The notes under the pieces were generated by a model. It had not been told where the DNA came from. It was given only the letters and a program-made list of their open reading frames with translations, and made no database searches. From Bifidobacterium anseris (lineage in GTDB: Bacteria; Actinomycetota; Actinomycetes; Actinomycetales; Bifidobacteriaceae): a stretch of DNA of 64,000 nt. The DNA is taken from assembly GCF_002860345.1 (NCBI RefSeq), contig NZ_NMYC01000002.1, positions 60,057 through 124,056 of the forward strand. The letters run 5' to 3'. The position numbers and the translations under genes are program-made. Shown here in pieces: positions 8,469 to 16,512 of the stretch. The stretch's first letter is position 1. Each line of letters starts with the position of its first letter.

Positions 8469-9437
8469 CTACTCCTCATCCTCTTTGGCGACCTTCTCCT
8501 GAAGGTTCGTGAACGCGATCGAAACGATGATGATGACGATGGTGAGCGCCGTGGCGATCGCCGCACCGTATCCCACCTGCTGCGACTGGAAGAACTGCTT
8601 GTACGAGTAGTACGACGGCACCGTCGTGCTCGTGCCCGGACCGCCGCGCGTGAGCATCTGCACCGGGCCGAACACCTTGAGTGCGGCGATCGTGCAGGTG
8701 AGCGCGACGACGAAGATCTCTGGCTTGATCGACGGCAGCGTGATCGCGCGGAACCGCTGCCACCAGTTGGCGCCGTCTAGGTTTGCGGCCTCGTAGAGCT
8801 CCGGATCGACGCGCTGCAGACCGGACATGAAGATGACGAGCGGGTATCCGATCTGGATCCAGATCATGATGAGCATCAGGAAAATCAGCGCCGTGTCCGG
8901 CTTGCCGAGCCAGTCGTGCTGCAGGTCGCCCAGCCCGATCGCCTTGAGCAACGCATTGAGCGCGCCGTTCTCCGGACGCAGGATCCAGCCCATGACGAGC
9001 GACGCGACGGCGATCGGCAACAGCTGCGGGAAGTAGTACAGCGCACGCATCGTCGAGGCGGTGCGCGGGCCGAACTTCTTCTGCACGACGTCGAACAGCA
9101 GCGACGACAATATGAGGCCGACGAGAATCGGGATGATGACCATCGCCAGAATCATCCAGATCGAATTCATGAACGAGATCCAGAACGTATGGTCCTTGAC
9201 GAGGCGGGCCCAGTTCGTCATGCCGGCCCATACCGGCGGCTTGATGCCGCGGTAGTTGGTGAAGCTCAGATAGATATTCCAGACGGCCGGGATCACGATG
9301 ATCCACAGCAGCATCAGCAGACCCGGAATCAGATAGATCCAGAATCGCCGCGACGGGCTTCCGGGGATGCGCGACATTCCACGCTCGCGTTTGGCCGCGT
9401 CGCGCTCGCGCTTGGTACGGTTGGTTGGTGAAGACAT
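8469..9437 (-). CDS. Sugar ABC transporter permease (MalF type)
   Basis: 322-residue first permease of the xyloside importer. An Arg/Lys-rich cytoplasmic leader of about 30 residues precedes TM1 (FWIYLIPGLLMLLWIIVIPAV), with six spans in total. The EAA loop is EAANLDGANWWQRFRAITLPSIKP. It is tightly linked to the downstream MalG-type gene (3-base gap). It is separated from the binding-protein gene by about 108 bases holding a GC hairpin that probably lowers permease expression relative to the binding protein. Confidence 0.93.
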   Translation of the reverse strand: MSSPTNRTKRERDAAKRERGMSRIPGSPSRRFWIYLIPGLLMLLWIIVIPAVWNIYLSFTNYRGIKPPVWAGMTNWARLVKDHTFWISFMNSIWMILAMVIIPILVGLILSSLLFDVVQKKFGPRTASTMRALYYFPQLLPIAVASLVMGWILRPENGALNALLKAIGLGDLQHDWLGKPDTALIFLMLIMIWIQIGYPLVIFMSGLQRVDPELYEAANLDGANWWQRFRAITLPSIKPEIFVVALTCTIAALKVFGPVQMLTRGGPGTSTTVPSYYSYKQFFQSQQVGYGAAIATALTIVIIIVSIAFTNLQEKVAKEDEE

Positions 9438-9473
9438 GATGCACTTCCCTCAGCGGTGTTGACCTGCAGGTAT

Positions 9474-9520
9474 GCGGCGGCCGGACGGCCGAGCGCGGAG
9501 CTGCGCCGCCCGGCCGCCGC
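9474..9520 (-). terminator. Attenuator-like hairpin between binding-protein and permease genes
   Basis: Inverted repeat GCGGCGGCCGG (9474-9484) / CCGGCCGCCGC (9510-9520) in the gap after the binding-protein gene, with no T-tract. Such stems often protect the upstream mRNA so that the binding protein is made in excess; that role is inferred here. Confidence 0.5.
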
Positions 9521-9545
9521 GAATGGAATGGGTTCGGAGGACCGG

Positions 9546-10856
9546 TCAGTCCTTGACGCCGGCGTCCTGGACGCCCTTGTCATAGTCGGACTTCATCTGG
9601 GCGATCGCGCCCTTGACGTCGGTCGAGCCGTTGATGAGCTCCTGCAGCGAGGCGTTGAGCTCGTCGTAGAACGTGGCGGTCGGCCAATCCGGGTAGAAGC
9701 CGAGCGCGTTGTCCTTGAGCACCGTGTTGAAGGATTCGATGAGCTCCTTCGTCGACGGATCGGTGATCTTGTCCGGATCGGCGGCGATCGGCAGACCGCC
9801 GGAGTTGCCCATCAGGTCCTGCACTTCGGGGCTCAGCGTGATGTTGATGAACTTGGCGGCCAGATCCTTGCGCTTCGAGTTCTCCGGGATGACCCACAGG
9901 TTGCCGGAGGAACCGACGACCTTCTTGGACTGCGGGAACGTCGAGAACGTGATGTTCTTGCCCTTCATGTCGTTCTGGAAGCGGCCGAACCACCAGGTGC
10001 CGGAGAAGAACATCGGATAGGTGCCGTTGATGAAGCCCTGGCCGACGTCCTCGGCCTTAAGGCCGGTGCAGTCCTTGGAGATGTAGCCTTTGTCGGTCCA
10101 GTCCTTGATTGTCTGCGTCGCGTAGACGATCGGCTCCGAATCCCAGTCGACGTCGCCGTCGTACATCTCGTACGCTTTGACGAACTGGTCGTCGGCCTTG
10201 CTCAGCGCGAGCTGCCACCACAGATGCTGCACCGGGTATTCGGCGGCGCCCTCGGCAAGCGGCGTGATGCCCTTGTCGACGAACTTCTGCATCGCGTCGG
10301 TCAGCTCGTCCATCGTCGTCGGGATCTCGATGCCGTTCTTGTCGAACATGTCCTTGTTGTAGTACATGATCACGTCCTCGCCGTAGTTCGTGATGCCGTA
10401 CCAGTTGCCGGATCCCATGACGCCCTTGTCGTTGTACTTGCCGGTGTCGGCGAGCGATCCGGTGACCTTCTCGTCCCACTTGTACTGCTTGACGTAGTCG
10501 TCGAGATTCGTCAGCAGTCCCTGGCTGGCGAGGAGTCCCGCGGTCGCGTTGCCCTTGTTGTACTCCATGACGTCCGGGGCCTCGTCCGAGTTGAGGATCT
10601 GCGACGCGTTCTGGCGGATCTGCTCGAAGGACTTCTTCTCGAATTCGACCTTGACGCCGGTCTCCTTCTCGAAGATCTCCATCGCCTTCTTCCAGGCGAC
10701 GCCCATCGCGCCGTTGTCCTCCTCGTAGTGCCAGACCTTGATTGACGTCGGGTTCTCCTCCTGCGCGGTGCCGCTTGAGCCGCATCCCGCGAGAGTGCAC
10801 ATGCCGACCGCCGTCACTGCGGCCAGTCCCGCCGCGATTGCCTTGCGAACGTTCAT
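9546..10856 (-). CDS. Sugar-binding lipoprotein of the xyloside ABC transporter
   Basis: 436-residue extracellular solute-binding protein (family 1, MalE-like). ATG 10856 (MNVRKAIAAGLAAVTAVGM) follows GAAGGAAAGAG. The signal peptide ends with the lipobox LAGC at about residue 24. The mature domain begins with the strand IKVWHYEEDNG and has typical binding-protein blocks such as DVMEYNKGNATAGLLASQGLL and GYISKDCTGLKAEDVGQGF. It is the first gene of the operon feeding the permeases and the alpha-xylosidase, so the predicted ligand is an alpha-xyloside such as isoprimeverose; this comes from context only. A promoter (10936-10964) and candidate LacI operator (10969-10986) lie upstream. Confidence 0.93.
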   Translation of the reverse strand: MNVRKAIAAGLAAVTAVGMCTLAGCGSSGTAQEENPTSIKVWHYEEDNGAMGVAWKKAMEIFEKETGVKVEFEKKSFEQIRQNASQILNSDEAPDVMEYNKGNATAGLLASQGLLTNLDDYVKQYKWDEKVTGSLADTGKYNDKGVMGSGNWYGITNYGEDVIMYYNKDMFDKNGIEIPTTMDELTDAMQKFVDKGITPLAEGAAEYPVQHLWWQLALSKADDQFVKAYEMYDGDVDWDSEPIVYATQTIKDWTDKGYISKDCTGLKAEDVGQGFINGTYPMFFSGTWWFGRFQNDMKGKNITFSTFPQSKKVVGSSGNLWVIPENSKRKDLAAKFINITLSPEVQDLMGNSGGLPIAADPDKITDPSTKELIESFNTVLKDNALGFYPDWPTATFYDELNASLQELINGSTDVKGAIAQMKSDYDKGVQDAGVKD

Positions 10857-10935
10857 ATCTCTTTCCTTCTTCAGCGCCATTACTGACGGATGGATATTGC
10901 AGAGGTGGGATTCATCCGTTGAATCTCGTGGGTTA

Positions 10936-10964
10936 ATTAAATCATCGAAGTAACTGACGTCCAA
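10936..10964 (-). promoter_or_regulatory. Promoter of the xyloside operon
   Basis: Minus-strand TTGGAC (10964-10959), 17-base spacer, TTTAAT (10941-10936), about 80 bases upstream of the binding-protein start and next to the palindrome at 10969-10986. Confidence 0.55.
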
Positions 10965-10968
10965 GTCG

Positions 10969-10986
10969 TTTCGACATCCGTCGAAA
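10969..10986. promoter_or_regulatory. Candidate LacI-family operator of the xyloside operon
   Basis: TTTCGA, six bases, TCGAAA, immediately upstream of the -35 box. TCGAA half-sites recur at 10990-10995 and upstream of the regulator gene itself (about 12103-12119), which suggests autoregulation by the adjacent LacI protein. Confidence 0.5.
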
Positions 10987-11009
10987 TCACTTCGAACGAT
11001 TGCGCGCCG

Positions 11010-12014
11010 TCACTGCCGCGCACGCATCGTGCCGCGCGCACAGTATTCGCTCGGCAGCAGTTCGACGTAGCCGACGTCGTGCCGCTCACCGCGCAGCACT
11101 TCCATCATCACGTCGACGGCGCGTTCGCACACGGCGTTCGGATTCATCGGCAGCTCGTCGGCGAGCCGCGCCGACGATCCGTTCGCACACGCGGCCATGA
11201 CGGAGACGTCCTGCGGCACGCGCAGCCCACGATGTCCGAGCGCGGTCATGAGCAGCCCCATCTGCGCGGCGTTCTCCTCACAGATGATCGCCGTGATGTC
11301 CGGATCCTCGCCGAAGGCCTCGTCGACGGCGAGGTTGACGTCGTCGGCGCTGCGGCCGGACGCGAACTTGCGCACGACGTCCATGCCGAGCTCCTCGCCG
11401 CGCTGCATCGCCGCGTCGAGGAATCGCACAAGGAAGTTCGAGCCGTCGAGGAACGCGCGGCGGTCCGGGCAGTACAGCATCACATGACGATGGCCGAGCA
11501 CATGCGCCTTCTCCATCGCCTCGCGCCCCATGCGCGCGAAGTCCATATCCACCGTGTACACGTTCGACGTGTCGTTCGTATAGCCGATGCTGACGACCGG
11601 AATATCGATCGCGCCGGCCATGTCGGCACGCGAATCGCTCAGCAGCACGTCGAGCAGGAAGACACCGTCGGCCATATGCTGTTCGGCGACGCGTTTGAGC
11701 TCTCGGTCGCCCGCCTCGTGCATGAGCAGCAGGATGTCGTAGCCGTGCCGTTTCGACGCCGTCGCGAGCGCAAAGAAGAAGGCCGCATAGTTCGCCACGT
11801 CAGTGTACGGGCGCAGCGGCGAGCTGACGGCGAGCACATGCGTGGCGTCGGCGGGTTCGGTCGCTTCGACGACCGGCCGGTAGCCGAGTTCGAGCGCGGC
11901 CTGACGCACGCGTTCGCGCGTTTCCTCGCCAATCTTGCGTTTGCCGCTGACGACGTAGGAAACCGTGCTGATCGATACACCGGCCTTCGCCGCCACGTCC
12001 TTGATACCGGCCAT
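11010..12014 (-). CDS. LacI family transcriptional regulator (xyloside cluster)
   Basis: 334-residue repressor. I chose ATG 12014 (MAGIKDVAAKAGVSISTVSY) because it begins at the normal LacI helix-turn-helix and has GAGGT upstream. An ATG at 12059 would add 15 unlikely residues. Residues 1-60 form the DNA-binding domain and hinge (SYVVSGKRKIGEETRERV). The rest is a periplasmic-binding-protein-like sensor domain with DGVFLLDVLLSD, VSIGYTNDTSN and the C-terminal ELLPSEYCARGTM. It lies directly upstream of, and on the same strand as, the binding-protein gene, so it most likely controls the alpha-xyloside operon in response to the sugar. Confidence 0.93.
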   Translation of the reverse strand: MAGIKDVAAKAGVSISTVSYVVSGKRKIGEETRERVRQAALELGYRPVVEATEPADATHVLAVSSPLRPYTDVANYAAFFFALATASKRHGYDILLLMHEAGDRELKRVAEQHMADGVFLLDVLLSDSRADMAGAIDIPVVSIGYTNDTSNVYTVDMDFARMGREAMEKAHVLGHRHVMLYCPDRRAFLDGSNFLVRFLDAAMQRGEELGMDVVRKFASGRSADDVNLAVDEAFGEDPDITAIICEENAAQMGLLMTALGHRGLRVPQDVSVMAACANGSSARLADELPMNPNAVCERAVDVMMEVLRGERHDVGYVELLPSEYCARGTMRARQ

Positions 12015-12227
12015 CTGCACCTCGTTCGATGATGTTGTTCGATGATGTTCGCATGCCATCCTAACGTGTTTCGACGCGCCGCTCCATCGTTACGCAGTGA
12101 TTATCGAAATCAATCGAAACGACGGCGACAGCGTCCGCGACACACGTCACGACACACGCGATTTGCATTTGTTCGCCTCCCCGAGTATCGTTAGGCGAGT
12201 TGTCATGCGGAGCACGGCAACATCCAC

Positions 12228-12300
12228 GGGGCTGTAGCTCAGTTGGTAGAGCGCTTCGTTCGCATCGAAGAGGTCGTGGTTTCGATTACCATCAGCTCCA
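12228..12300 (+). tRNA. tRNA-Ala (anticodon CGC)
   Basis: A complete 73-base cloverleaf can be drawn: acceptor GGGGCTG/CAGCTCC with one G-T pair, D stem GCTC/GAGC, anticodon stem CTTCG/CGAAG with loop TTCGCAT (anticodon CGC), variable loop AGGTC, T stem GTGGT/ACCAT with loop TTCGATT, discriminator A. CCA is not encoded. A terminator follows directly. Confidence 0.93.
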
Positions 12301-12303
12301 CTA

Positions 12304-12346
12304 GAGCCGCTGCATTCATTCCACCGCAGCGGCTCTTTTCTTTTTC
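12304..12346 (+). terminator. Terminator of the tRNA-Ala gene
   Basis: Arms GAGCCGCTGC (12304-12313) and GCAGCGGCTC (12326-12335), then a T-rich tract TTTTCTTTTT. Confidence 0.88.
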
Positions 12347-12539
12347 CGACGCCTCGTCTCGTCGCACACGCCACCGCCGCCGCGCGTCCTCAAATATATC
12401 AGCAGCATCGGCATTACGATTTCGTATGCATTCCGACGCTCCACAGACATGTGCTTGAGGTGGCGCAGGCATGCGATACTGGCCGCATCGAAGCGGCACT
12501 GCGGCCTGATAGGACGCGCGATGGCACAAAGAGGACATG

Positions 12540-13157
12540 ATGAACTGGCACAAGCGTCTTATTGCATGCATCGTCGGCGCGATGACCGCCGTCTCGCTGG
12601 CGGCATGCGGAGGTGGCGCAGGCACGGCCGCGACGTCCACGCCGCAGGCCGCACAGACGACCGGAGCTGCTGAGCACACGTCGGCGCTTGTCGCATATTT
12701 CTCGGCGACCGGCAGCACAAGGCACGTCGCCGAGGAGATCGCGAAAGTGACCGACGGCGCGCTATTCGAGATCGAGCCGGCCGATCCCTATACGGCCGCC
12801 GACCTCGACTACAACGATGCGGATAGCCGCATCAGCAGGGAGCACGACGACGAAAGCCTGCGCGATGTCAAGCTCAGGACGACCGAGGTGCCCAATTGGG
12901 ACGACTATACGACCATCTACATCGGCTATCCGATTTGGTGGGGCGCCGCCGCATGGCCGGTGAGCACCTTCGTTCGCGCCAACGATTTCTCCGGCAAAAC
13001 GGTGATTCCCTTCTGCACGTCGGCGAGCTCGTCGATCGACTCGAGCGCGAGCGAACTGGCGAAGCTCGCCAACGGCGGCGACTGGAAGGACGGACAGCGC
13101 TTCAGCTCATCGGAAAGCGCGCAGAACGTCGAGGCATGGGTCAAGCAGCAGTCCTGA
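12540..13157 (+). CDS. Exported flavodoxin-like lipoprotein
   Basis: 205 residues from ATG 12540 (an ATG at 12537 gives MM; GAGGAC lies just upstream). The signal peptide MNWHKRLIACIVGAMTAVSL ends in the lipobox LAAC. After a Thr/Ala-rich linker (about 30 residues) comes a flavodoxin fold of the Flavodoxin_4 type: an FMN phosphate loop YFSATGSTRHVAEEIA, a YIGYPIWWGAAAWPVSTFV isoalloxazine-side block and a FCTSASSSIDSS segment. Flavodoxins carry one or two electrons on bound FMN and are usually cytoplasmic. This one should be membrane-anchored outside the cell. It is a lone plus-strand gene, 1.2 kb from an iron locus that also contains an exported FMN-binding protein. A role in extracytoplasmic reduction is possible but unproven. 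Confidence 0.88.
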   Translation: MNWHKRLIACIVGAMTAVSLAACGGGAGTAATSTPQAAQTTGAAEHTSALVAYFSATGSTRHVAEEIAKVTDGALFEIEPADPYTAADLDYNDADSRISREHDDESLRDVKLRTTEVPNWDDYTTIYIGYPIWWGAAAWPVSTFVRANDFSGKTVIPFCTSASSSIDSSASELAKLANGGDWKDGQRFSSSESAQNVEAWVKQQS

Positions 13158-13264
13158 GTTGCAAATTTCGGTCCACCGTCATCCGTGGGAAACCATGCCG
13201 TTTTGCCCCGAATCGAGCGGTCTCGGCATACTGTCCACGATGACCGTCCAGTACCAGACGATGG

Positions 13265-13314
13265 TGACCAAGGCCTTGCATGCAGCCGTCACGCTGCCTG
13301 CAAGGCCTTGGTCA
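13265..13314. terminator. Hairpin after the flavodoxin-like gene
   Basis: Sixteen-base perfect inverted repeat, 13265-13280 and 13299-13314, between convergent genes, with no clear T-tract. Confidence 0.5.
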
Positions 13315-13318
13315 TGCG

Positions 13319-13340
13319 GGTTCGCGCCGAAGCGCGAACC
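13319..13340 (-). terminator. UUCG-capped hairpin after the GlsB-like gene
   Basis: On the minus strand, GGTTCGCGC, TTCG, GCGCGAACC begins 2 bases after the stop codon. The UUCG tetraloop makes it very stable; it is a terminator or 3'-end protector. Confidence 0.6.
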
Positions 13341-13341
13341 G

Positions 13342-13596
13342 TCAGTTCTTGGCGGTGATCCGCATCACGATGAACGAGGTGACCAGCACCACGATGACCG
13401 CGCCGATGAGCGATGGGAAGACCGCCATGCCGCCGAGCTGCGGCCCCCAGCTGCCGAAGATCGCCTGACCGAGCGATGAACCCACAAGACCGGCGATGAT
13501 GTTGGCGATCCAACCCATCGATCCGCTGCGGTTGGTGATCGCGCCGGCGATCGCGCCGATGATCGCGCCTACGATGAGCGTCCAAATCCAATACAT
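13342..13596 (-). CDS. GlsB/YeaQ/YmgE family stress membrane protein
   Basis: 84-residue small membrane protein of the 'transglycosylase-associated' family (PF04226). It consists almost wholly of three hydrophobic segments with the family glycine pattern: IWTLIVGAIIGAIAGAI, WIANIIAGLVGSSLG, and a C-terminal span ending VTSFIVMRITAKN. ATG 13596 is preceded by GTAAAGGAAGCAC. Family members respond to general, acid or envelope stress; the mechanism is unknown. The gene stands alone between the flavodoxin-like gene and the iron locus. Confidence 0.85.
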   Translation of the reverse strand: MYWIWTLIVGAIIGAIAGAITNRSGSMGWIANIIAGLVGSSLGQAIFGSWGPQLGGMAVFPSLIGAVIVVLVTSFIVMRITAKN

Positions 13597-13891
13597 AATG
13601 TGCTTCCTTTACGTCTTGCCAAAGTCCCGAAAACCTTGAACTATCTTCCACAGTACGGGGCCGGGGCGCGCTTCGCCCGCAATCATGCGGTTTTCCGCTA
13701 CCGCGGCAAAATCACGTAACGCTCAGGTCGGGCTGCTACACATGTTGTTGCGTTCGTAGTGGCCGCAAGAACACGGATGCGACAGGCCCCATTCCGTTCG
13801 CATTTCCCATCAACCGCGGCAAAAACGGACATGACGAACCTTCATTGCGTCCTGCCTCCCACCGATCGCAGCGGTGCCGGATACGGATGCG
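13597..13891. other. Intergenic region downstream of the iron locus
   Basis: About 295 bases without a supported gene, somewhat AT-richer than its flanks. I see no clear terminator for the FMN-binding lipoprotein gene. Confidence 0.4.
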
Positions 13892-14398
13892 TCAGTGCTG
13901 CTGCGCCGCCTGCCGCCGCACCTCGTCCAAGGCGGCGTTGAAGGCGTCACTCGTCCAACTGGCGCCGGCGATCTTGTCGATTTTCAGATCCTTGATCGGT
14001 TTGCCGGTAACGGCCCCCGGCACCTCTTTGGCGAAGGCCTCCTGATGACCACGCGAGATGGACGTGAACGGATGCCCGACGACGCGCACATCGTGCACGA
14101 GTCCGTCACGTACGCCGACGTACACGTCTATCGTGTCTTCGCCGACAGGGCCATACTGTCCTATCGCCGCGTAATCGCCGTCCGCATACGTGGCGGCCGG
14201 ATCTGCCCCGGCGTCAGCCGCATCCGATTCCTTGTCGTCGCAACACGACCTGCCTTCGGAATCGGACATCGTCTCTCCCGAATCACCTGCGAACTCGTCG
14301 TCCATCGGCCGCGCGCTGGGTTCGCCGCATCCGGAGAGCATCATCAGACCGACCGCCGACAGTGCTGTCAACGCCATCAGTTGCTTCGAGGTTTTCAT
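13892..14398 (-). CDS. FMN-binding domain lipoprotein
   Basis: 168-residue exported lipoprotein with one FMN_bind domain (PF04205 type). The signal peptide MKTSKQLMALTALSAVGLMM ends at the lipobox LSGC. A Ser/Asp-rich linker of about 40 residues follows, then DGLVHDVRVVGHPFTSISRGH and, near the end, KIAGASWTSDAFNAAL. The GASWT segment corresponds to the (S/D)GA(T/S)xT site on which ApbE enzymes link FMN to Thr through phosphate. It is the last gene of the seven-gene minus-strand iron locus. Homologous P19/Ftr1 loci in Campylobacter have thioredoxin-like genes at this end. I infer that this flavoprotein supplies electrons outside the membrane, perhaps keeping iron ferrous. An apbE gene lies at 22103-23059. 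Confidence 0.88.
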   Translation of the reverse strand: MKTSKQLMALTALSAVGLMMLSGCGEPSARPMDDEFAGDSGETMSDSEGRSCCDDKESDAADAGADPAATYADGDYAAIGQYGPVGEDTIDVYVGVRDGLVHDVRVVGHPFTSISRGHQEAFAKEVPGAVTGKPIKDLKIDKIAGASWTSDAFNAALDEVRRQAAQQH

Positions 14399-14448
14399 TG
14401 CCGCTCCTGTTCCTTGGATGGTTGTGGATGCCGGGTGCGTGGACGCGC

Positions 14449-15252
14449 TCAGTCCTCGGCGCCGCCCGTCTTGGCCGCTTTCGTCGGATCGGCAAACGCG
14501 ATCGGCGCGTCGCCCTCATGCTGCGCGCCGTGGACGGCGGCGCCTGTGAACGCCGGCCGGCCTCCCGCCGCCTCATACTGCGCCCGCGCGTTCTCGTCAT
14601 GCCATTGCTCGCCCACGAGTACGCCGTGGTTGAGCATGATCTGCCGCTGCGCGCAGCTCGCCACGAGCGCATCATGGGTGACGACGATGATCGTCGTGCC
14701 CTGCACATGCAGTTCGCGCAGCAGATCGAGCACGACGTGTTCGTTGGCCTCGTCCAGATTGCCGGTGGGTTCGTCGGCGAGGATGATCTTCGGGCAGTTG
14801 ATCAGCGCACGCGCGATGCACACACGCTGCTGCTCGCCGCCGGAAAGCTGCGCCGGCAGATGGTGCGCACGCGCTTCCAAACCGACGCGCGCAAGCGCCT
14901 CACGCGCCTGCCGCTCGTCCACGACCGAATGGTAGTACTGCGCGATCATCACGTTCTCGAGCGCCGTCAGATGTGGCACGAGATGGAATTTCTGGAACAC
15001 GAGGCCGATGAGGTTCTTGCGCACGTCCGCGAGTTCGCGGGCGCGCAGCTCATCCACACGGCTGCCGTCAAGTGTCACCGAACCATGCGATGGCGTATCA
15101 AGGCATCCGATCATGTTCATCAACGTCGTCTTCCCGGAGCCCGACGATCCCACGATTGCGAGCCACTGCCCTTGCGGCACCGTCAGACTGAGGTCGTCCA
15201 CGGCGTGCAGCTCACCATAAATCTTGCTCACATGGTCGAGTTCCAACAGCAT
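14449..15252 (-). CDS. ABC transporter ATP-binding protein (iron locus, MacB/LolD type)
   Basis: 267-residue ATPase. ATG 15252 (MLLELDHVSKIYGELHAVDDL) lies at the right distance from AAAGGA; ATG 15258 in frame is the alternative. Walker A is GSSGSGKTTL (about residues 38-47), the signature is LSGGEQQRVCIAR and Walker B is IILADEPTGNLD, with a downstream switch His in VVTHD. It is close to MacB/LolD ATPases, which partner FtsX-type permeases. Here the two permeases at 15295-17809 are immediate neighbours (42 bases). The complex probably performs mechanotransmission or export work for the iron locus rather than classic import. The C-terminal tail of about 45 residues is unconserved. Confidence 0.92.
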   Translation of the reverse strand: MLLELDHVSKIYGELHAVDDLSLTVPQGQWLAIVGSSGSGKTTLMNMIGCLDTPSHGSVTLDGSRVDELRARELADVRKNLIGLVFQKFHLVPHLTALENVMIAQYYHSVVDERQAREALARVGLEARAHHLPAQLSGGEQQRVCIARALINCPKIILADEPTGNLDEANEHVVLDLLRELHVQGTTIIVVTHDALVASCAQRQIMLNHGVLVGEQWHDENARAQYEAAGGRPAFTGAAVHGAQHEGDAPIAFADPTKAAKTGGAED

Positions 15253-15294
15253 GCGCATTCCTTTCGAGTTCTTTGGTATTGCCGACGGCATCCG

Positions 15295-16512
15295 TCACTC
15301 CTCGCGCAACACGACCGCCGGGTCGATGCGCGTGGCGCGCCTGACAGGTCCGATCGAGGCGATGACGGCAAGCGCGACCGATACCAGCACGCACAGCGCG
15401 GCAAGCCACCAGCTGAACCCTACCCGCCGGTCGAAGACCTGTGCGCACAACGCATAGGCGATGCCGTAGCCGATGGCGCAGCCGATGACGCCACCCGCGA
15501 CGCCGTACACCGCGGATTCCACAAGGAATTCGCCGGCGATGGAGCGGGAAGTGGCGCCGAGCGCGCGCCGCAGACCGATTTCCGAGCGGCGGCGCGAAAC
15601 GATTGACGACATCGTCGTGGAGACGCCCACGAGCGTGAGCGCGAGCGCCACGATCGAGACGACGCCGAACAGCATGTGCAGCATCGTGATGATGCGTGCA
15701 TTCGACGCGGTCATGCGCGTCACCTGATGCGCCCGATAGCTCACCATGTTCGCAGACCCTGCCTGCTGCAGACGTCCGGTCAGCGCGGTGAGGTCGTCGT
15801 CCGTGCATTCGGACGCGAATTCGAGCACGTCGGCACCACGCACGCCGGCGAGCGAGCCGAGATCGGAGTCGCTCATGTAGACGAACGAGTCTTCGGCACC
15901 GCCGGTGTCCACGATGCCAACGACGCGCATGCGCACGCCGTCGGTGTCGAGAATGCTCGTGGAACGCCGGCCGTTGCGCAGCTGCTCCTCGCCGGAGTCG
16001 GTATCCTCGTCACCGTCACGCATGCCGATCGTGACGCTGGAGCCGACCTTGACGCCGAGTCCGTCGGCTACATCGCGGCCCATCATCACGTTGCCGGCGG
16101 ACGGCCAGTCGCCGTCCACGTTCCAGTGTCGGTTGAGCGCGTGCACGTCCTGCGCGTCGATGCCGGCGAGCGTGTACGGCGCCGAATTGATGCGCACCGA
16201 TTCGTAACGGTACGAGGCGTGCTTCGCCGGCGCCGCCTGTTCCACGGTGCGCGTCACGCTGGCCACGGTCGCGTCGTCGAAACCGCCGTCGGCCGTCACG
16301 ATCAGGTTCGCGCCGTACGAGCGCAGTTCGATGCTCATCTGTGCGGGCACGACGAGGCAGATTGTGGCCAGACACAGCAGTGTCGCCGCACCGAGAGTGG
16401 CGCACAGCACGGCCATCGCCGCCTGTCCGCGGCGGCGCACGCCGGCGAACAGAATCATCTTCCAGAACATTGCGCGGTTGCCCGCGCCTGCGGTATGCGG
16501 TCTATCTGCCAT
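15295..16512 (-). CDS. FtsX-type ABC permease, second subunit (iron locus)
   Basis: 405-residue permease. I chose ATG 16512 (MADRPHTAGAGNRAMFWKMI) because it overlaps the preceding gene's stop by 11 bases and has CAGGTG upstream. Topology is MacB/FtsX: TM1 (about residues 35-60), a large extracytoplasmic domain of about 230 residues, then three C-terminal TM helices with the FtsX-like motif SRRRSEIGLRRALGATSRSI before the penultimate span. It ends PAVVLREE. It forms a heterodimer with the 16502-17809 product and is driven by the ATPase at 14449-15252. The same permease-permease-ATPase set accompanies P19/Ftr1 in Campylobacter-type iron loci. Confidence 0.9.
   Translation of the reverse strand: MADRPHTAGAGNRAMFWKMILFAGVRRRGQAAMAVLCATLGAATLLCLATICLVVPAQMSIELRSYGANLIVTADGGFDDATVASVTRTVEQAAPAKHASYRYESVRINSAPYTLAGIDAQDVHALNRHWNVDGDWPSAGNVMMGRDVADGLGVKVGSSVTIGMRDGDEDTDSGEEQLRNGRRSTSILDTDGVRMRVVGIVDTGGAEDSFVYMSDSDLGSLAGVRGADVLEFASECTDDDLTALTGRLQQAGSANMVSYRAHQVTRMTASNARIITMLHMLFGVVSIVALALTLVGVSTTMSSIVSRRRSEIGLRRALGATSRSIAGEFLVESAVYGVAGGVIGCAIGYGIAYALCAQVFDRRVGFSWWLAALCVLVSVALAVIASIGPVRRATRIDPAVVLREE

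Noticed and set aside
6742-8780. Long plus-strand open frames opposite the xyloside operon
   Set aside because: Arg/Glu/Asp/Ala-rich translations with no domain sense, antisense to clear genes; produced by codon bias at third positions.
13859-14935. 353-codon plus-strand frame opposite the FMN-binding and ATPase genes
   Set aside because: Composition is Cys/Arg/Ser-rich nonsense, antisense to two well-supported genes.
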